DNA of 8,268 nt from CAYJLC01 sp044426355 (GTDB lineage Bacteria; Bacillota; Clostridia; Oscillospirales; Butyricicoccaceae). This document shows positions 1 to 6,505 of this stretch, piece after piece. The first letter of the stretch is position 1. Each line of letters starts with the position of its first letter. The notes under the pieces are model-generated. The model saw only the letters and a program-made list of their open reading frames with translations. It was not told the DNA's origin and searched no databases. Location: assembly GCA_044426355.1 (NCBI GenBank), contig JAWXUO010000065.1, positions 1 through 8,268 of the forward strand, read 5' to 3'. The translations under genes and the position numbers were made by a program.

Positions 1-658
1 CGTGAATTAATACAGCATTTGACAAATCTGGCTTCCAATCGGACTTTGAAAGTGGTTTGTAAAAAAAGTCCCATATCATAAAAGTAAAACCGAAAAGCAA
101 TATTTTTTCGTCTTTATGTTTTTCTAAAAAAGCTTTCAAACCATCAATATCAAGGTTCATATTTTCATCAAAAGCGTAAATTTTATCTCTACCAAACATA
201 GAAAAACCTAAAATCCCTGCACCTCTCGCCGAAAACATCTTCCTATCTTTCATGATAGCACTAGTATCTAAAATTATCATTGGCATTCGCTTTTTACCGA
301 TAAAATCAGATACTATTTTCGTTAAAATTTTCGTTTGCATTTGGCTTGTTTTGGTATCAAGAAAAATTTTAGATACTTGTTGCCCTGTCGTTCCAGAACT
401 TGTCATAGTTTTTATTACATCATCTTTAGAAATGCTTAAAAGCTCGTACTCTTTAAAGAGTCGAACTGGTAAAAACGGTATTTCTTTGTAATTTGAATTT
501 TTGTCAAATCCAAATTTATCGAGCAGTTTTTTGTATTCTAAGCAATTATTATAGTGGTGAATTGTTAGTTTTGATAAAAAATCATTTAAAAACTGCTCTT
601 TTTCACTTTTGTTTAAGCTATAAGGTTCTATTTTTGATAAATCGTCGTAATCAATCAT
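1..658 (-). CDS. LuxE-type acyl-protein synthetase, N-terminal 219 residues (runs off left edge)
   Basis: LuxE-family proteins are adenylate-forming enzymes. In bioluminescent bacteria LuxE activates a fatty acid with ATP and holds the acyl group as a thioester for the LuxC reductase. Visible here are TSSGTTGQ at residues 86-93, the LuxE-type phosphate-binding signature, RGAGILG near 145-151, and LSNAVLIH at the window edge, where the family continues into a Gly-rich stretch. Family members are about 350-380 residues, so roughly 40% is missing, including the region expected to hold the acyl-accepting Cys. The ATG at 658 is well supported: GGAGG lies six bases upstream, inside the end of the ligase gene, and the two genes overlap by 8 bp. 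It is the last visible gene of the operon. A LuxC-type acyl reductase would be the expected partner beyond the left edge, but this cannot be seen. The natural acyl substrate is unknown and need not be a long-chain fatty acid. Confidence 0.85.
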   Translation of the reverse strand, partial: MIDYDDLSKIEPYSLNKSEKEQFLNDFLSKLTIHHYNNCLEYKKLLDKFGFDKNSNYKEIPFLPVRLFKEYELLSISKDDVIKTMTSSGTTGQQVSKIFLDTKTSQMQTKILTKIVSDFIGKKRMPMIILDTSAIMKDRKMFSARGAGILGFSMFGRDKIYAFDENMNLDIDGLKAFLEKHKDEKILLFGFTFMIWDFFYKPLSKSDWKPDLSNAVLIH

Positions 659-2069
659 TAAAATCCTCCAGCTTGCTATATAATGTTTTTCCTGCCTCAT
701 TTTTCGGAATTTCGTTTATATAATAAGTTTTAATTGCAACAGGATTAATTTTGGTTTTTGCAGATATATATTTTTTCATAACATCTTTTAATTGCTCGTT
801 TGTTGTGTAAATAAAAAGTTTATCATCTACCCCACTACACGCACATTCCACGTCTAAAAATTCAGCTTTTAAAAGTCTTTCTACTTCGTCTAAATTCACT
901 CGATTACCAAATATTTTTAAAAATCGTTTTTTACGTCCATTGATAAAGAAATATCCGTCTTTGTCAAAATATGCCATGTCGCCAGTTATTAAAACGCCGT
1001 TTCTTTCGTCGCCCTTTGCTAAATCTTCTAAACTTTCGGCATATCCTAAAGTTACATTTTCGCCTATATAACGAAGTTCCCCTGTGATATGTGTCTCTTG
1101 AATTATGTTTTGGTTTAAATCTATCAACTCAAGTTTTCCATAAGGTATCGCAATTCCCATGCTACCAATTTTTTCTAAATTTTTCTCATGTGGTAGATAT
1201 GCCATTCGTGCAGTCGCTTCGCATTGACCATACATAACAACGAAATTTTGGTTATTTTCCTTTGCAAAATTCGAAAATTCCTCATGCAGTTTTGGTAATA
1301 ATTTTCCACCTGCTTGAGTCATTGTTTTAAGCGACGGAAGTTCCATTTTGAAAAATCTTAGTTTTTTTAATATTTCATACGTGTAAGGCACTCCACCAAA
1401 GCTTGTTGCCTCATATTTTTTAAAAAATTCCCAAAATTCTTTTTGCATAATGCTTTTATTGGTTACTAAAATAGTAGCCCCTACCGATATATGCGAATTT
1501 ATGATACTAAGTCCGTAGGTGTAGTTTGCAGGTAATGTCGTAATTGGTTTTTCTGCACTCGTAATTTTTAGATATTCTACTATACTTTTAGTATTCGATT
1601 CTATATTTTTATAGCTTTGACGCACAAATTTAGGACTACCAGTCGAGCCACTTGTAGTCAAAAGAAGTGCTAAATCTTGGTGTATTTCATATTCTACATC
1701 AAAATATTTCGTTTTTATTAATGTATACGAAAAAACTTCATGCACAATTTCGGTAGTGATTTCATTAAATTTACTAACATCACTCGTTGGTAAAAATAGA
1801 TATTTCGGCTTATATTTTTCATATAAATCTGAAAACATTTCAAAGTCTAAATCACTTTTAAGCATAGCAGGCACAGAGCCAACTTTAAGCATTGCTATAT
1901 ATGAAAATATATTTCCTAAAGTATCGTTACAAAGCACAAAAACCAAAGACCTTTGGTCTATCTTTTCTTTTAGTTTTATAATTTCTTCATCAAGTTCTAA
2001 ATAAGTTATACAAACATCGTTTTCATCAATAATAGCGATATTTTCTTTAAATTCATTAAAACTCCACAT
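651..2069 (-). CDS. AMP-forming acyl ligase (acyl-CoA/acyl-ACP synthetase superfamily)
   Basis: This 472-residue adenylate-forming enzyme should activate a carboxylic acid as an acyl-adenylate and pass it to a thiol, most likely the phosphopantetheine of the ACP encoded just upstream. Motifs in order are TTSGSTGSPK at 138-147 (A3 phosphate loop), YGQCEA at 280-285 (A5), GELRYIGENV near 330-339, TGD at 362-364 (A7, ribose-binding Asp364), GRKKRFLKIFGNRV at 378-391 (A8 hinge) and PKNEAGK at 455-461 (A10, catalytic Lys461). All core residues are present, so it looks active. It is slightly shorter than typical 500-550-residue ligases and has no fused carrier domain. The ATG at 2069 lies inside the ACP gene (14-bp overlap). 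Only a weak GAG precedes it, suggesting translational coupling. The acid substrate cannot be read from the sequence. Confidence 0.9.
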   Translation of the reverse strand: MWSFNEFKENIAIIDENDVCITYLELDEEIIKLKEKIDQRSLVFVLCNDTLGNIFSYIAMLKVGSVPAMLKSDLDFEMFSDLYEKYKPKYLFLPTSDVSKFNEITTEIVHEVFSYTLIKTKYFDVEYEIHQDLALLLTTSGSTGSPKFVRQSYKNIESNTKSIVEYLKITSAEKPITTLPANYTYGLSIINSHISVGATILVTNKSIMQKEFWEFFKKYEATSFGGVPYTYEILKKLRFFKMELPSLKTMTQAGGKLLPKLHEEFSNFAKENNQNFVVMYGQCEATARMAYLPHEKNLEKIGSMGIAIPYGKLELIDLNQNIIQETHITGELRYIGENVTLGYAESLEDLAKGDERNGVLITGDMAYFDKDGYFFINGRKKRFLKIFGNRVNLDEVERLLKAEFLDVECACSGVDDKLFIYTTNEQLKDVMKKYISAKTKINPVAIKTYYINEIPKNEAGKTLYSKLEDFND

Positions 2070-2295
2070 CGTAATTACTCGCTAAAATTTCTTTCCCTTT
2101 TTCAAATGAACTCAGGTCGATAATGTCATCTGTGTCCATCATTATATCAAAAATTTCTTCTAATTCCGAAATTAAAGTCATATGACCAACGCTATCCCAA
2201 GTTTCTATATCACGGTAATTTAATGTTTTTGCTTGCTCAGCCTCTACTTCTAATATATTTACAAAAGCCTCTAAGTATTTTTGATTGTTATCCAT
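2056..2295 (-). CDS. Acyl carrier protein (dedicated, non-housekeeping)
   Basis: This 79-residue acidic protein is the right size for a free-standing acyl carrier protein. The phosphopantetheine site is WDSVGHM at 33-39, with Ser35 as the attachment residue. It differs from the DSLD/DSLA motif typical of fatty-acid AcpP. Helix-rich flanks (LISELEEIFDI, then TDDIIDLSSFEKG) match the four-helix ACP fold, with the acidic recognition helix after the Ser. AAGGAG stands seven bases before the ATG, a strong site. The start overlaps the end of the transketolase C gene by 8 bp, and the end overlaps the ligase gene by 14 bp. Its position beside an AMP ligase and a LuxE homologue argues that it carries an acyl group for this pathway rather than for fatty-acid synthesis. 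A phosphopantetheinyl transferase must come from elsewhere. Confidence 0.9.
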   Translation of the reverse strand: MDNNQKYLEAFVNILEVEAEQAKTLNYRDIETWDSVGHMTLISELEEIFDIMMDTDDIIDLSSFEKGKEILASNYDVEF

Positions 2296-3271
2296 TTTTA
2301 TTCTCCTTTTTATGTTTGTTTAAAATAAATTCTGTTATATCTTCTGATAAAAGTTCATTTTGTTTCATACAATATTCGTATGTTCCCGCTTTATCAAAAG
2401 TAAAATTCGCACCTTTTCGGTACAAAATAGGTTTAATTGTTTTATCTGCTAATTTTTCACTAATCAAGCTTCCCAATCCACCGATTTCTCTATGTTCCTC
2501 GAATGTAAAAGCTACCTTACACTTGCAAATGCTATTAATAAAATCATCATCTAATGAAGATAACGTGTGAACATTCCACAATTGACATTTTACACCTTTG
2601 TTTTTAAGTTCATTTACAGCTTTAACACATTCATACACCGTACTACCTGTTGCAATTATAGCAATATCGCCTTCATCTTCTAAGCAAACAGCTTTACCTA
2701 TGGTAAATTCGTAATCTTCCTTGTAGACAATAGGATTATTAGATACCCCTGATAAACGCAAATACACAGGTCCTATGTGGTTACACGCAGAAATAATCGC
2801 TTTTTTCGTTTCTAAACAGTCAGCCGGTGAAAGTATTGTTAAATTTGGTATTGCTCGAAGTACAGCTATATCTTCGAGTGCATAGTGCGTATTTCCAAAC
2901 AATCCCATAGCAAATCCTGCACCCATGCCAACCAATTTTATATTTTCATTCATATATCCCATAAAATGCCTAGCAAATTCATTTCCTCTAAGTGCTGTAA
3001 AATTTGCAAATGAAGTTGCAAAAGGTATATATCCATTTGATGCTAAACCTGCCGACATACCTATCATATTTTGTTCTGCTATTCCTGTGTTAAACATTCT
3101 ATTAGGAAAACTTTTGGCAAATCTGTCTAGTCCCGATGTATTTTGCAAATCCGAAGTAAGTGCTACGATTTTTTCATTGTTTTTAGCTAGTTCTTCGAGT
3201 GTAACGCCTAACGTACCCCTTTGACCTAGCATACTTAATGTTCTTAAAGTGCTTTTTTTTATTTCACTCAT
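2288..3271 (-). CDS. Transketolase-like C-terminal subunit (pyrimidine-binding and C-terminal domains)
   Basis: This 327-residue protein is the second half of a split thiamine-diphosphate transketolase. GIAEQN at 63-68 carries the conserved Glu (Glu66) that activates the thiamine aminopyrimidine ring. TSFANF (86-91) and GNTHYALEDIAVLRAIPN (126-143) match the pyrimidine-domain core, and the last third is the transketolase C-terminal domain (IATGSTVYECVKA and following). The frame is open to an ATG at 3307, but I chose the ATG at 3271. It gives a normal N-terminus (MSEIKKSTLR) and follows the stop of the N-subunit gene by one base. GGAG lies about 12 bases upstream, a long spacing. The in-frame ATGs at 3289 and 3307 have no ribosome site. 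It pairs with the adjacent N-subunit to form the active site. Split transketolases are common in archaea and in accessory pathway clusters, so a specialised ketol-transfer role is more likely than the pentose phosphate pathway. Confidence 0.9.
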   Translation of the reverse strand: MSEIKKSTLRTLSMLGQRGTLGVTLEELAKNNEKIVALTSDLQNTSGLDRFAKSFPNRMFNTGIAEQNMIGMSAGLASNGYIPFATSFANFTALRGNEFARHFMGYMNENIKLVGMGAGFAMGLFGNTHYALEDIAVLRAIPNLTILSPADCLETKKAIISACNHIGPVYLRLSGVSNNPIVYKEDYEFTIGKAVCLEDEGDIAIIATGSTVYECVKAVNELKNKGVKCQLWNVHTLSSLDDDFINSICKCKVAFTFEEHREIGGLGSLISEKLADKTIKPILYRKGANFTFDKAGTYEYCMKQNELLSEDITEFILNKHKKENKNG

Positions 3272-3272
3272 T

Positions 3273-4064
3273 TTATATTTCAACTCCATTAATTTGACTA
3301 CAAGCATCTAAATATTGTTCTTTTGTAATTCGTGAATGATGCCATTCGTTATTATTTTCCATAAAAGACACACCTTTTCCTTTTATAGTATGTGCATAAA
3401 TTAACAAAGGTTTTTCAGTATGAATTGAGCTAAATGCAGATATTAATTGCTCGCAATCATGACCATCTACTTCAATTACACATAAATCATTTGCTTTAAA
3501 CATTTCTAATAAATTCATATTAAGTATGTTTTGAGTATTCCCATCAGATTGCAGTCCATTTGCATCAACTATTATTACTAAGTTATCAAGTTTGTTTGCA
3601 CAGGCATAAAAAACACTCTCCCATACACTTCCCTCGTTACATTCTCCATCACCCATCAAAACATAAACTTTGTTATTTTTGTTATCCATTTTATATGACA
3701 AAGCACGACCTATTCCAAATGATAGACCCATGCCAAGACTACCAGAAGAATACACTATTCCTATATCAGTATTTTTAGAAGGTTGTCCTGGTAGTATTCC
3801 TCCATTTTCTTCGAATGAAAAAAGTTGTTCTTTTGTAATTTTTCCACATTCATAAAGTGCCGTATAATATCCTAATCCACCATGTCCTTTGCTTAATATA
3901 AAATCATCAGAATTATCTTTGTCAAATTTCATTATATCACAATGCAAAACCATCAAAATTTCTATTATAGACAAAGAACCACCTATGTGAGCTCCAACGT
4001 TCCCAGTATTGTAGGCAAGTTCTAATAGGTTTTTTCTCATATTTTCAGCTGAGTCTTTATACAT
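3273..4064 (-). CDS. Transketolase-like N-terminal subunit (thiamine-diphosphate binding)
   Basis: This 263-residue protein is the diphosphate-binding half of a split transketolase. The thiamine-diphosphate/Mg motif starts GDGECNEG at 138-145 and closes with Asn169 (VDANGLQ), the usual spacing. Other landmarks are GAHIGGSLS at 24-32, LSKGHGGLGYY at 57-67 with His61, LPGQPSK at 91-97, SSGSLGMGLS at 106-115, and TIKGKGV at 226-232 followed by EWHH. Its length suits a stand-alone N-subunit; fused transketolases are about 650 residues. The Shine-Dalgarno AGGAGG overlaps the TAG stop of the upstream reductase gene and sits only four bases before the ATG, which is close. The C-subunit gene starts one base after its stop, as expected for a heteromeric enzyme needing balanced subunits. 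The likely reaction is transfer of a two-carbon ketol unit between a ketose and an aldehyde. The real acceptor is unknown. Confidence 0.9.
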   Translation of the reverse strand: MYKDSAENMRKNLLELAYNTGNVGAHIGGSLSIIEILMVLHCDIMKFDKDNSDDFILSKGHGGLGYYTALYECGKITKEQLFSFEENGGILPGQPSKNTDIGIVYSSGSLGMGLSFGIGRALSYKMDNKNNKVYVLMGDGECNEGSVWESVFYACANKLDNLVIIVDANGLQSDGNTQNILNMNLLEMFKANDLCVIEVDGHDCEQLISAFSSIHTEKPLLIYAHTIKGKGVSFMENNNEWHHSRITKEQYLDACSQINGVEI

Positions 4065-4072
4065 ATACCCTC

Positions 4073-4822
4073 CTAACTTAATCCACCATCTACACGGATT
4101 ACTTGACCTGTTACATATGTTGATAAATCAGACCCTAAATAAACAACTGCATTGGCAATGTCTTGAGGTACACCTGCTCTTTGCATATCAGTATTTTCAA
4201 TAGTTTCATTTATTACATCTTCCGTCATAGATTCGAGCATATCTGTTTTCGTAATTCCTGGTGCTACGCAATTGCATCTAACACCACTTGAGCCAAGCTC
4301 ATTAGCTATTACTTTACTCATACAAATTAAAGCTGATTTCGCCGAACCGTATACCGATTTTCCTTTGTTTGCGTCTATCCCTGCAGTAGATGCAATATTT
4401 ATAATACTTCCCGATTTGTTTTTTGTCATTATTTTAGATATATATTGTGTTAGCAAAAATGGTGCAAAGAAATTTACTTCAAACTGCGTTCTTAAATTTG
4501 CACTGCTTGTCATTTGAAATAGCGAATTATATGTTATCCCTGCATTATTCACTAAAATATCAATAGGTATTTTTGTTTTTACGATATTTTTTACAGCTAA
4601 TTTCATACTGTCTTCGTCTGTTAAATCGAAGAAAACAGGTGTAATTTCAACATTATACTCAGTTTTTAATTCATTGATATATTGCAAAAATTCTTCGCTT
4701 TCACATCTTGCATGAGCAAATATATTCGCACCATTTTTAGCATATTCTTCTAAAATTGACTTTCCTATCCCTCTGTTGCAACCTGTTATAAAAGCTGTTT
4801 TTTCTATAAGTAATTTTTCCAT
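4073..4822 (-). CDS. Short-chain dehydrogenase/reductase, FabG-like (first of the pair by coordinate)
   Basis: This 249-residue classical SDR is an NAD(P)-dependent oxidoreductase. The Rossmann glycine motif is TGCNRGIG at 13-20, NNAG is at 92-95, and the catalytic set is Ser145 (IAST), Tyr158 and Lys162 (YGSAK). VAPGITKTDM at 187-196 and the C-terminal TGQVIRVDGG match the FabG-like group, and the length is typical. An Arg after the glycine motif (RGIG) suggests NADP(H) preference, but this is weak evidence. AAGAGG precedes the ATG by seven bases, and the gap to the upstream SDR gene is only 11 bp. It is clearly related to that neighbour (4834-5562). In this context it probably reduces a keto group on an acyl or sugar intermediate. 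A 3-oxoacyl-ACP reductase role is possible because the operon encodes an ACP, but no ketosynthase is visible. Confidence 0.88.
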   Translation of the reverse strand: MEKLLIEKTAFITGCNRGIGKSILEEYAKNGANIFAHARCESEEFLQYINELKTEYNVEITPVFFDLTDEDSMKLAVKNIVKTKIPIDILVNNAGITYNSLFQMTSSANLRTQFEVNFFAPFLLTQYISKIMTKNKSGSIINIASTAGIDANKGKSVYGSAKSALICMSKVIANELGSSGVRCNCVAPGITKTDMLESMTEDVINETIENTDMQRAGVPQDIANAVVYLGSDLSTYVTGQVIRVDGGLS

Positions 4823-4833
4823 TTTAAAACCTC

Positions 4834-5562
4834 TTAACCTATTCCACCGTCAACACGGATAATTTGCCCTGTTATGTAAGATGCATTATTTGATAAAAGA
4901 TAGCAAATAGTTTTTGCAACTTCATCTGCTTCCCCTATTCTATTAAGTGCCGTTTTTTCTATTTTCGACTGTATATTTTCATCTGTTAAAACATCTGTCA
5001 TAGGCGTTTTTATAACACCCGGTGCAACAGCATTAACACGAATACCCTTTGGTGATAGTTCTTTTGACATAGTTTTTGTAACTCCTACCCACGCAGATTT
5101 CGTTGCACTATACGCAGTTTGTCCTATATTTCCGTCTAATCCAGATATAGACGATATATTTACAACACTACTTGGTTCGTCGTTTTGCAACATAAGTTTT
5201 GTAATATATTGAGAAAAAACGATTTGTGAAAACAAATTTATTTGAAAAATCTGTTCTAGTTGACCTTGTGTCACCATGTGAAACAAAGCATCGTTTGTCA
5301 TTCCTGCAATATTTGCAAGTCCACTTATATGTTTTTTATGCGAACGAATTTCCTTTACTGCATTTTTTATAGAATTATTGTCAGACAAATCTAAATGAAT
5401 TGGTATTATATTGCTTTCTTTTTCAGCCAAAAGCATAAAATCATCTTTTTCATCTAAATAGCACGCAAAAACCGTCGCACCTAAGCTTACAGCTATTTTC
5501 ATTGTTTCAAATCCAATTCCTTGTTGAGCTCCAGTTATTACTATATTTTTATTACTAAGCAT
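4834..5562 (-). CDS. Short-chain dehydrogenase/reductase, FabG-like (second of the pair)
   Basis: This 242-residue classical SDR carries TGAQQGIG at 10-17 for nucleotide binding, NIAG at 84-87 (a common variant of NNAG), and the catalytic Ser138 (SSIS), Tyr151 and Lys155 (YSATK). AVAPGVIKTPMTD and the terminal TGQIIRVDGG again place it near FabG. It shares domain order, length and C-terminal motif with the next gene, but the two have diverged widely. They therefore probably act on different keto groups or in opposite directions rather than being a recent duplication. AGGAG stands nine bases before the ATG. The gap from the acyltransferase gene is 17 bp, the largest in the operon. The substrate is not predictable from sequence. 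Two reductases beside a ketol-transferring enzyme fit a pathway that makes and then reduces a hydroxy-ketone. Confidence 0.88.
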   Translation of the reverse strand: MLSNKNIVITGAQQGIGFETMKIAVSLGATVFACYLDEKDDFMLLAEKESNIIPIHLDLSDNNSIKNAVKEIRSHKKHISGLANIAGMTNDALFHMVTQGQLEQIFQINLFSQIVFSQYITKLMLQNDEPSSVVNISSISGLDGNIGQTAYSATKSAWVGVTKTMSKELSPKGIRVNAVAPGVIKTPMTDVLTDENIQSKIEKTALNRIGEADEVAKTICYLLSNNASYITGQIIRVDGGIG

Positions 5563-5579
5563 TTTTTATTTCTCCTAAA

Positions 5580-6239
5580 TTAAAAGACTTTTTCATCACT
5601 ATTTTTTCGCATAACCCTAGCAGGATTTCCTATTGCAACATCTTTTTCCTCTAAATCTCTTGTTACAAATGCTCCCATACTAACAACTACTTTTTCGCCT
5701 ATTGTTATGTGTTCACGAACACTCGCTCCACCACCGATATAAACATTATCGGCTATTTTTGTATTTCCACCTATAACGCATACACCACCGACTACGCAGT
5801 TTTCGCCAATATTAATATCGTGTCCGATACTTGTATTTGCAGAGATTACAACCGTGTTTTTCCCAATTTTTGTATTTGCTCCTACAAAAGTTCCTTGTGA
5901 AATTATACAACCACTTGCAATTTCTGTATTTTCGCACACATAAACCTGTGGGTGGATAAGCGTTGCAAGGCTAAAATCGTTTTCACAAACTTTGTTCGCT
6001 AAAATTTCTCGTACTCGAGGTTCACCAACTGCGATAACTATTTTCGCATTATCTTTATTATATTTCTTAGTAAAATCTATAAAACTTATAACAGGACACC
6101 CCATAAACTCATCAAAAGTTACGTTATCTGTTAGATAAATTATATCATCAAATAAATTTGTACCTGCGTTTTCCATTTGTTTTGCTAAAATATATACATC
6201 AGAGCCAAGTCCACCTGCTCCATAAATAGCTAAAGTCAT
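5580..6239 (-). CDS. NeuD/PglD-family acyltransferase (PglD-type N-domain plus left-handed beta-helix)
   Basis: This 219-residue protein has the two-domain layout of NeuD/PglD sugar O/N-acyltransferases. An N-terminal nucleotide-binding-like domain starts IYGAGGLGSDVY at 5-16 and includes VIAVGEPRVRE near 68-78. A left-handed beta-helix of hexapeptide repeats covers about 100-200 (IASGCIISQGTFVGANTKIG and onward). SIGHD at 137-141 gives the likely catalytic base His140, and the end has the family's IGNPARV. Relatives acetylate amino sugars or sialic-acid-type sugars in capsule, O-antigen or protein-glycan pathways, using acetyl-CoA. AGAGGT lies seven bases before the ATG. It is the first gene of the operon, 82 bases from the predicted promoter. 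Here the donor could be acetyl-CoA or, because an ACP and ligase follow, an unusual acyl-ACP (speculative). It is the strongest pointer to a glycan product. Confidence 0.85.
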   Translation of the reverse strand: MTLAIYGAGGLGSDVYILAKQMENAGTNLFDDIIYLTDNVTFDEFMGCPVISFIDFTKKYNKDNAKIVIAVGEPRVREILANKVCENDFSLATLIHPQVYVCENTEIASGCIISQGTFVGANTKIGKNTVVISANTSIGHDINIGENCVVGGVCVIGGNTKIADNVYIGGGASVREHITIGEKVVVSMGAFVTRDLEEKDVAIGNPARVMRKNSDEKVF

Positions 6240-6273
6240 ATAAATTACCTCTATTCTAAGTTATTTCTTATTA

Positions 6274-6321
6274 TATATACAAGATACTACATAATAACAA
6301 TTATGTTATATCTTGTATATA
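6274..6321. repeat. 48-bp near-perfect palindrome at the left recombination site and operon leader
   Basis: Arms of 22 bp, 6274-6295 and 6300-6321, pair at 20 of 22 positions around the four-base centre AACA. The outer 13 bases (TATATACAAGATA against TATCTTGTATATA) and the inner seven (ACATAAT against ATTATGT) are perfect. The two mismatches are 6287/6308 and 6288/6307. The palindrome contains the left 21-bp repeat and ends one base before the promoter -10 box. The operon transcript should start near 6315, so its first bases would pair with 6280 to form a stem-loop at the 5' end of the mRNA. The right repeat has only the inner arms. The palindrome may be a recombinase binding array, a 5' stabilising hairpin, or both. 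Confidence 0.7.
6286..6306 (+). repeat. Left inverted repeat of the invertible segment (21 bp)
   Basis: This 21-bp sequence has the core CTACATAATAACAATTATG at 6287-6305. It is matched perfectly, in inverted orientation, by 6485-6505. Identity stops at both ends (6285 against 6506, and 6307 against 6484, differ). Internally it carries ACATAAT and ATTATGT arms around AACA, a layout typical of tyrosine-recombinase core sites. Confidence 0.85.
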
Positions 6322-6350
6322 ATTTTATCATTTTTTTCCTTTTGTGTCAA
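6322..6350 (-). promoter_or_regulatory. Sigma-A-type promoter of the eight-gene operon (inside the invertible segment)
   Basis: On the minus strand the -35 is a perfect TTGACA (6345-6350), the spacer is exactly 17 bp, and the -10 is TAAAAT (6322-6327), one change from consensus. The spacer is A-rich. Transcription should start near 6315, giving a leader of about 75 bases that contains the left repeat before the acyltransferase ATG at 6239. No competing minus-strand promoter of this quality is seen between 6240 and 6496. It would be the only visible promoter for the operon, so its orientation would set expression. Confidence 0.85.
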
Positions 6351-6381
6351 TGAAATATGACTAATTTCTTAATGAAAAATT

Positions 6382-6432
6382 AAAAAAAGACAACAAAACT
6401 AAACCGATTTCAAAAGTTTTAAAATCGGTTTA
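6382..6432 (-). terminator. Hairpin terminator downstream of the recombinase gene, inside the invertible segment
   Basis: An 11-bp perfect stem (TAAACCGATTT at 6400-6410 with its complement at 6422-6432) is followed on the minus strand by a U-rich tract ending in seven consecutive T (6388-6382). It lies between the recombinase stop (6497) and the operon promoter (6350), so it should stop read-through from the recombinase into the operon. On the plus strand the hairpin is followed, after 12 bases, by a weaker T-run, so some bidirectional function is possible. That could matter after inversion. Confidence 0.65.
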
Positions 6433-6484
6433 ATTTCCATGTGTTTTTTAGGTCATTTTGTGTTTTTGCTTAAATTTTTAAGAT

Positions 6485-6505
6485 ACATAATTGTTATTAT
6501 GTAGT
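6485..6505 (-). repeat. Right inverted repeat of the invertible segment (21 bp)
   Basis: This is the exact reverse complement of 6286-6306, with core CATAATTGTTATTATGTAG at 6486-6504. The outer nine bases (6497-6505) encode the last two Thr codons and the TAA stop of the recombinase gene. Because the repeats are identical, inversion would leave that coding end unchanged. Confidence 0.85.

Larger units (their letters stand above)
6286..6505. mobile_element. Probable 220-bp invertible promoter segment (phase-variation switch)
   Basis: Perfect 21-bp inverted repeats (6286-6306 and 6485-6505) enclose 178 bp holding one strong minus-strand promoter and one hairpin terminator. A full-length tyrosine recombinase gene ends inside the right repeat. 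This arrangement matches known invertible promoter switches, for example those with 21-bp repeats in Clostridioides difficile and the polysaccharide promoters of Bacteroides, where a tyrosine recombinase flips a promoter. In the orientation given, the promoter drives the acyltransferase operon (ON). Inversion would place the -35 near 6441-6446 and the -10 near 6464-6469 on the plus strand, pointing at the recombinase 3' end. The repeats and promoter are seen directly; actual inversion is inferred. Confidence 0.8.

Noticed and set aside
252..723. Two plus-strand open frames of 76-79 codons
   Set aside because: They lie antisense to the LuxE and ligase genes, have no recognisable domains or ribosome sites, and are frame shadows of AT-rich coding DNA.
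3272..3307. Longer N-terminus for the transketolase C subunit (starts at 3307 or 3289)
   Set aside because: Neither ATG has a ribosome site, both lie inside the N-subunit gene, and the added residues do not resemble the family N-terminus.
1..6239. Bacterial bioluminescence (lux) operon
   Set aside because: Only the LuxE-like gene fits. No luciferase LuxA/LuxB or LuxD is present, and the transketolase, ACP and NeuD-like genes point elsewhere.
6318..6323. TATAAT on the plus strand inside the invertible segment
   Set aside because: No acceptable -35 lies 16-18 bp upstream, and the bases belong to the palindrome arm and the minus-strand -10 region.
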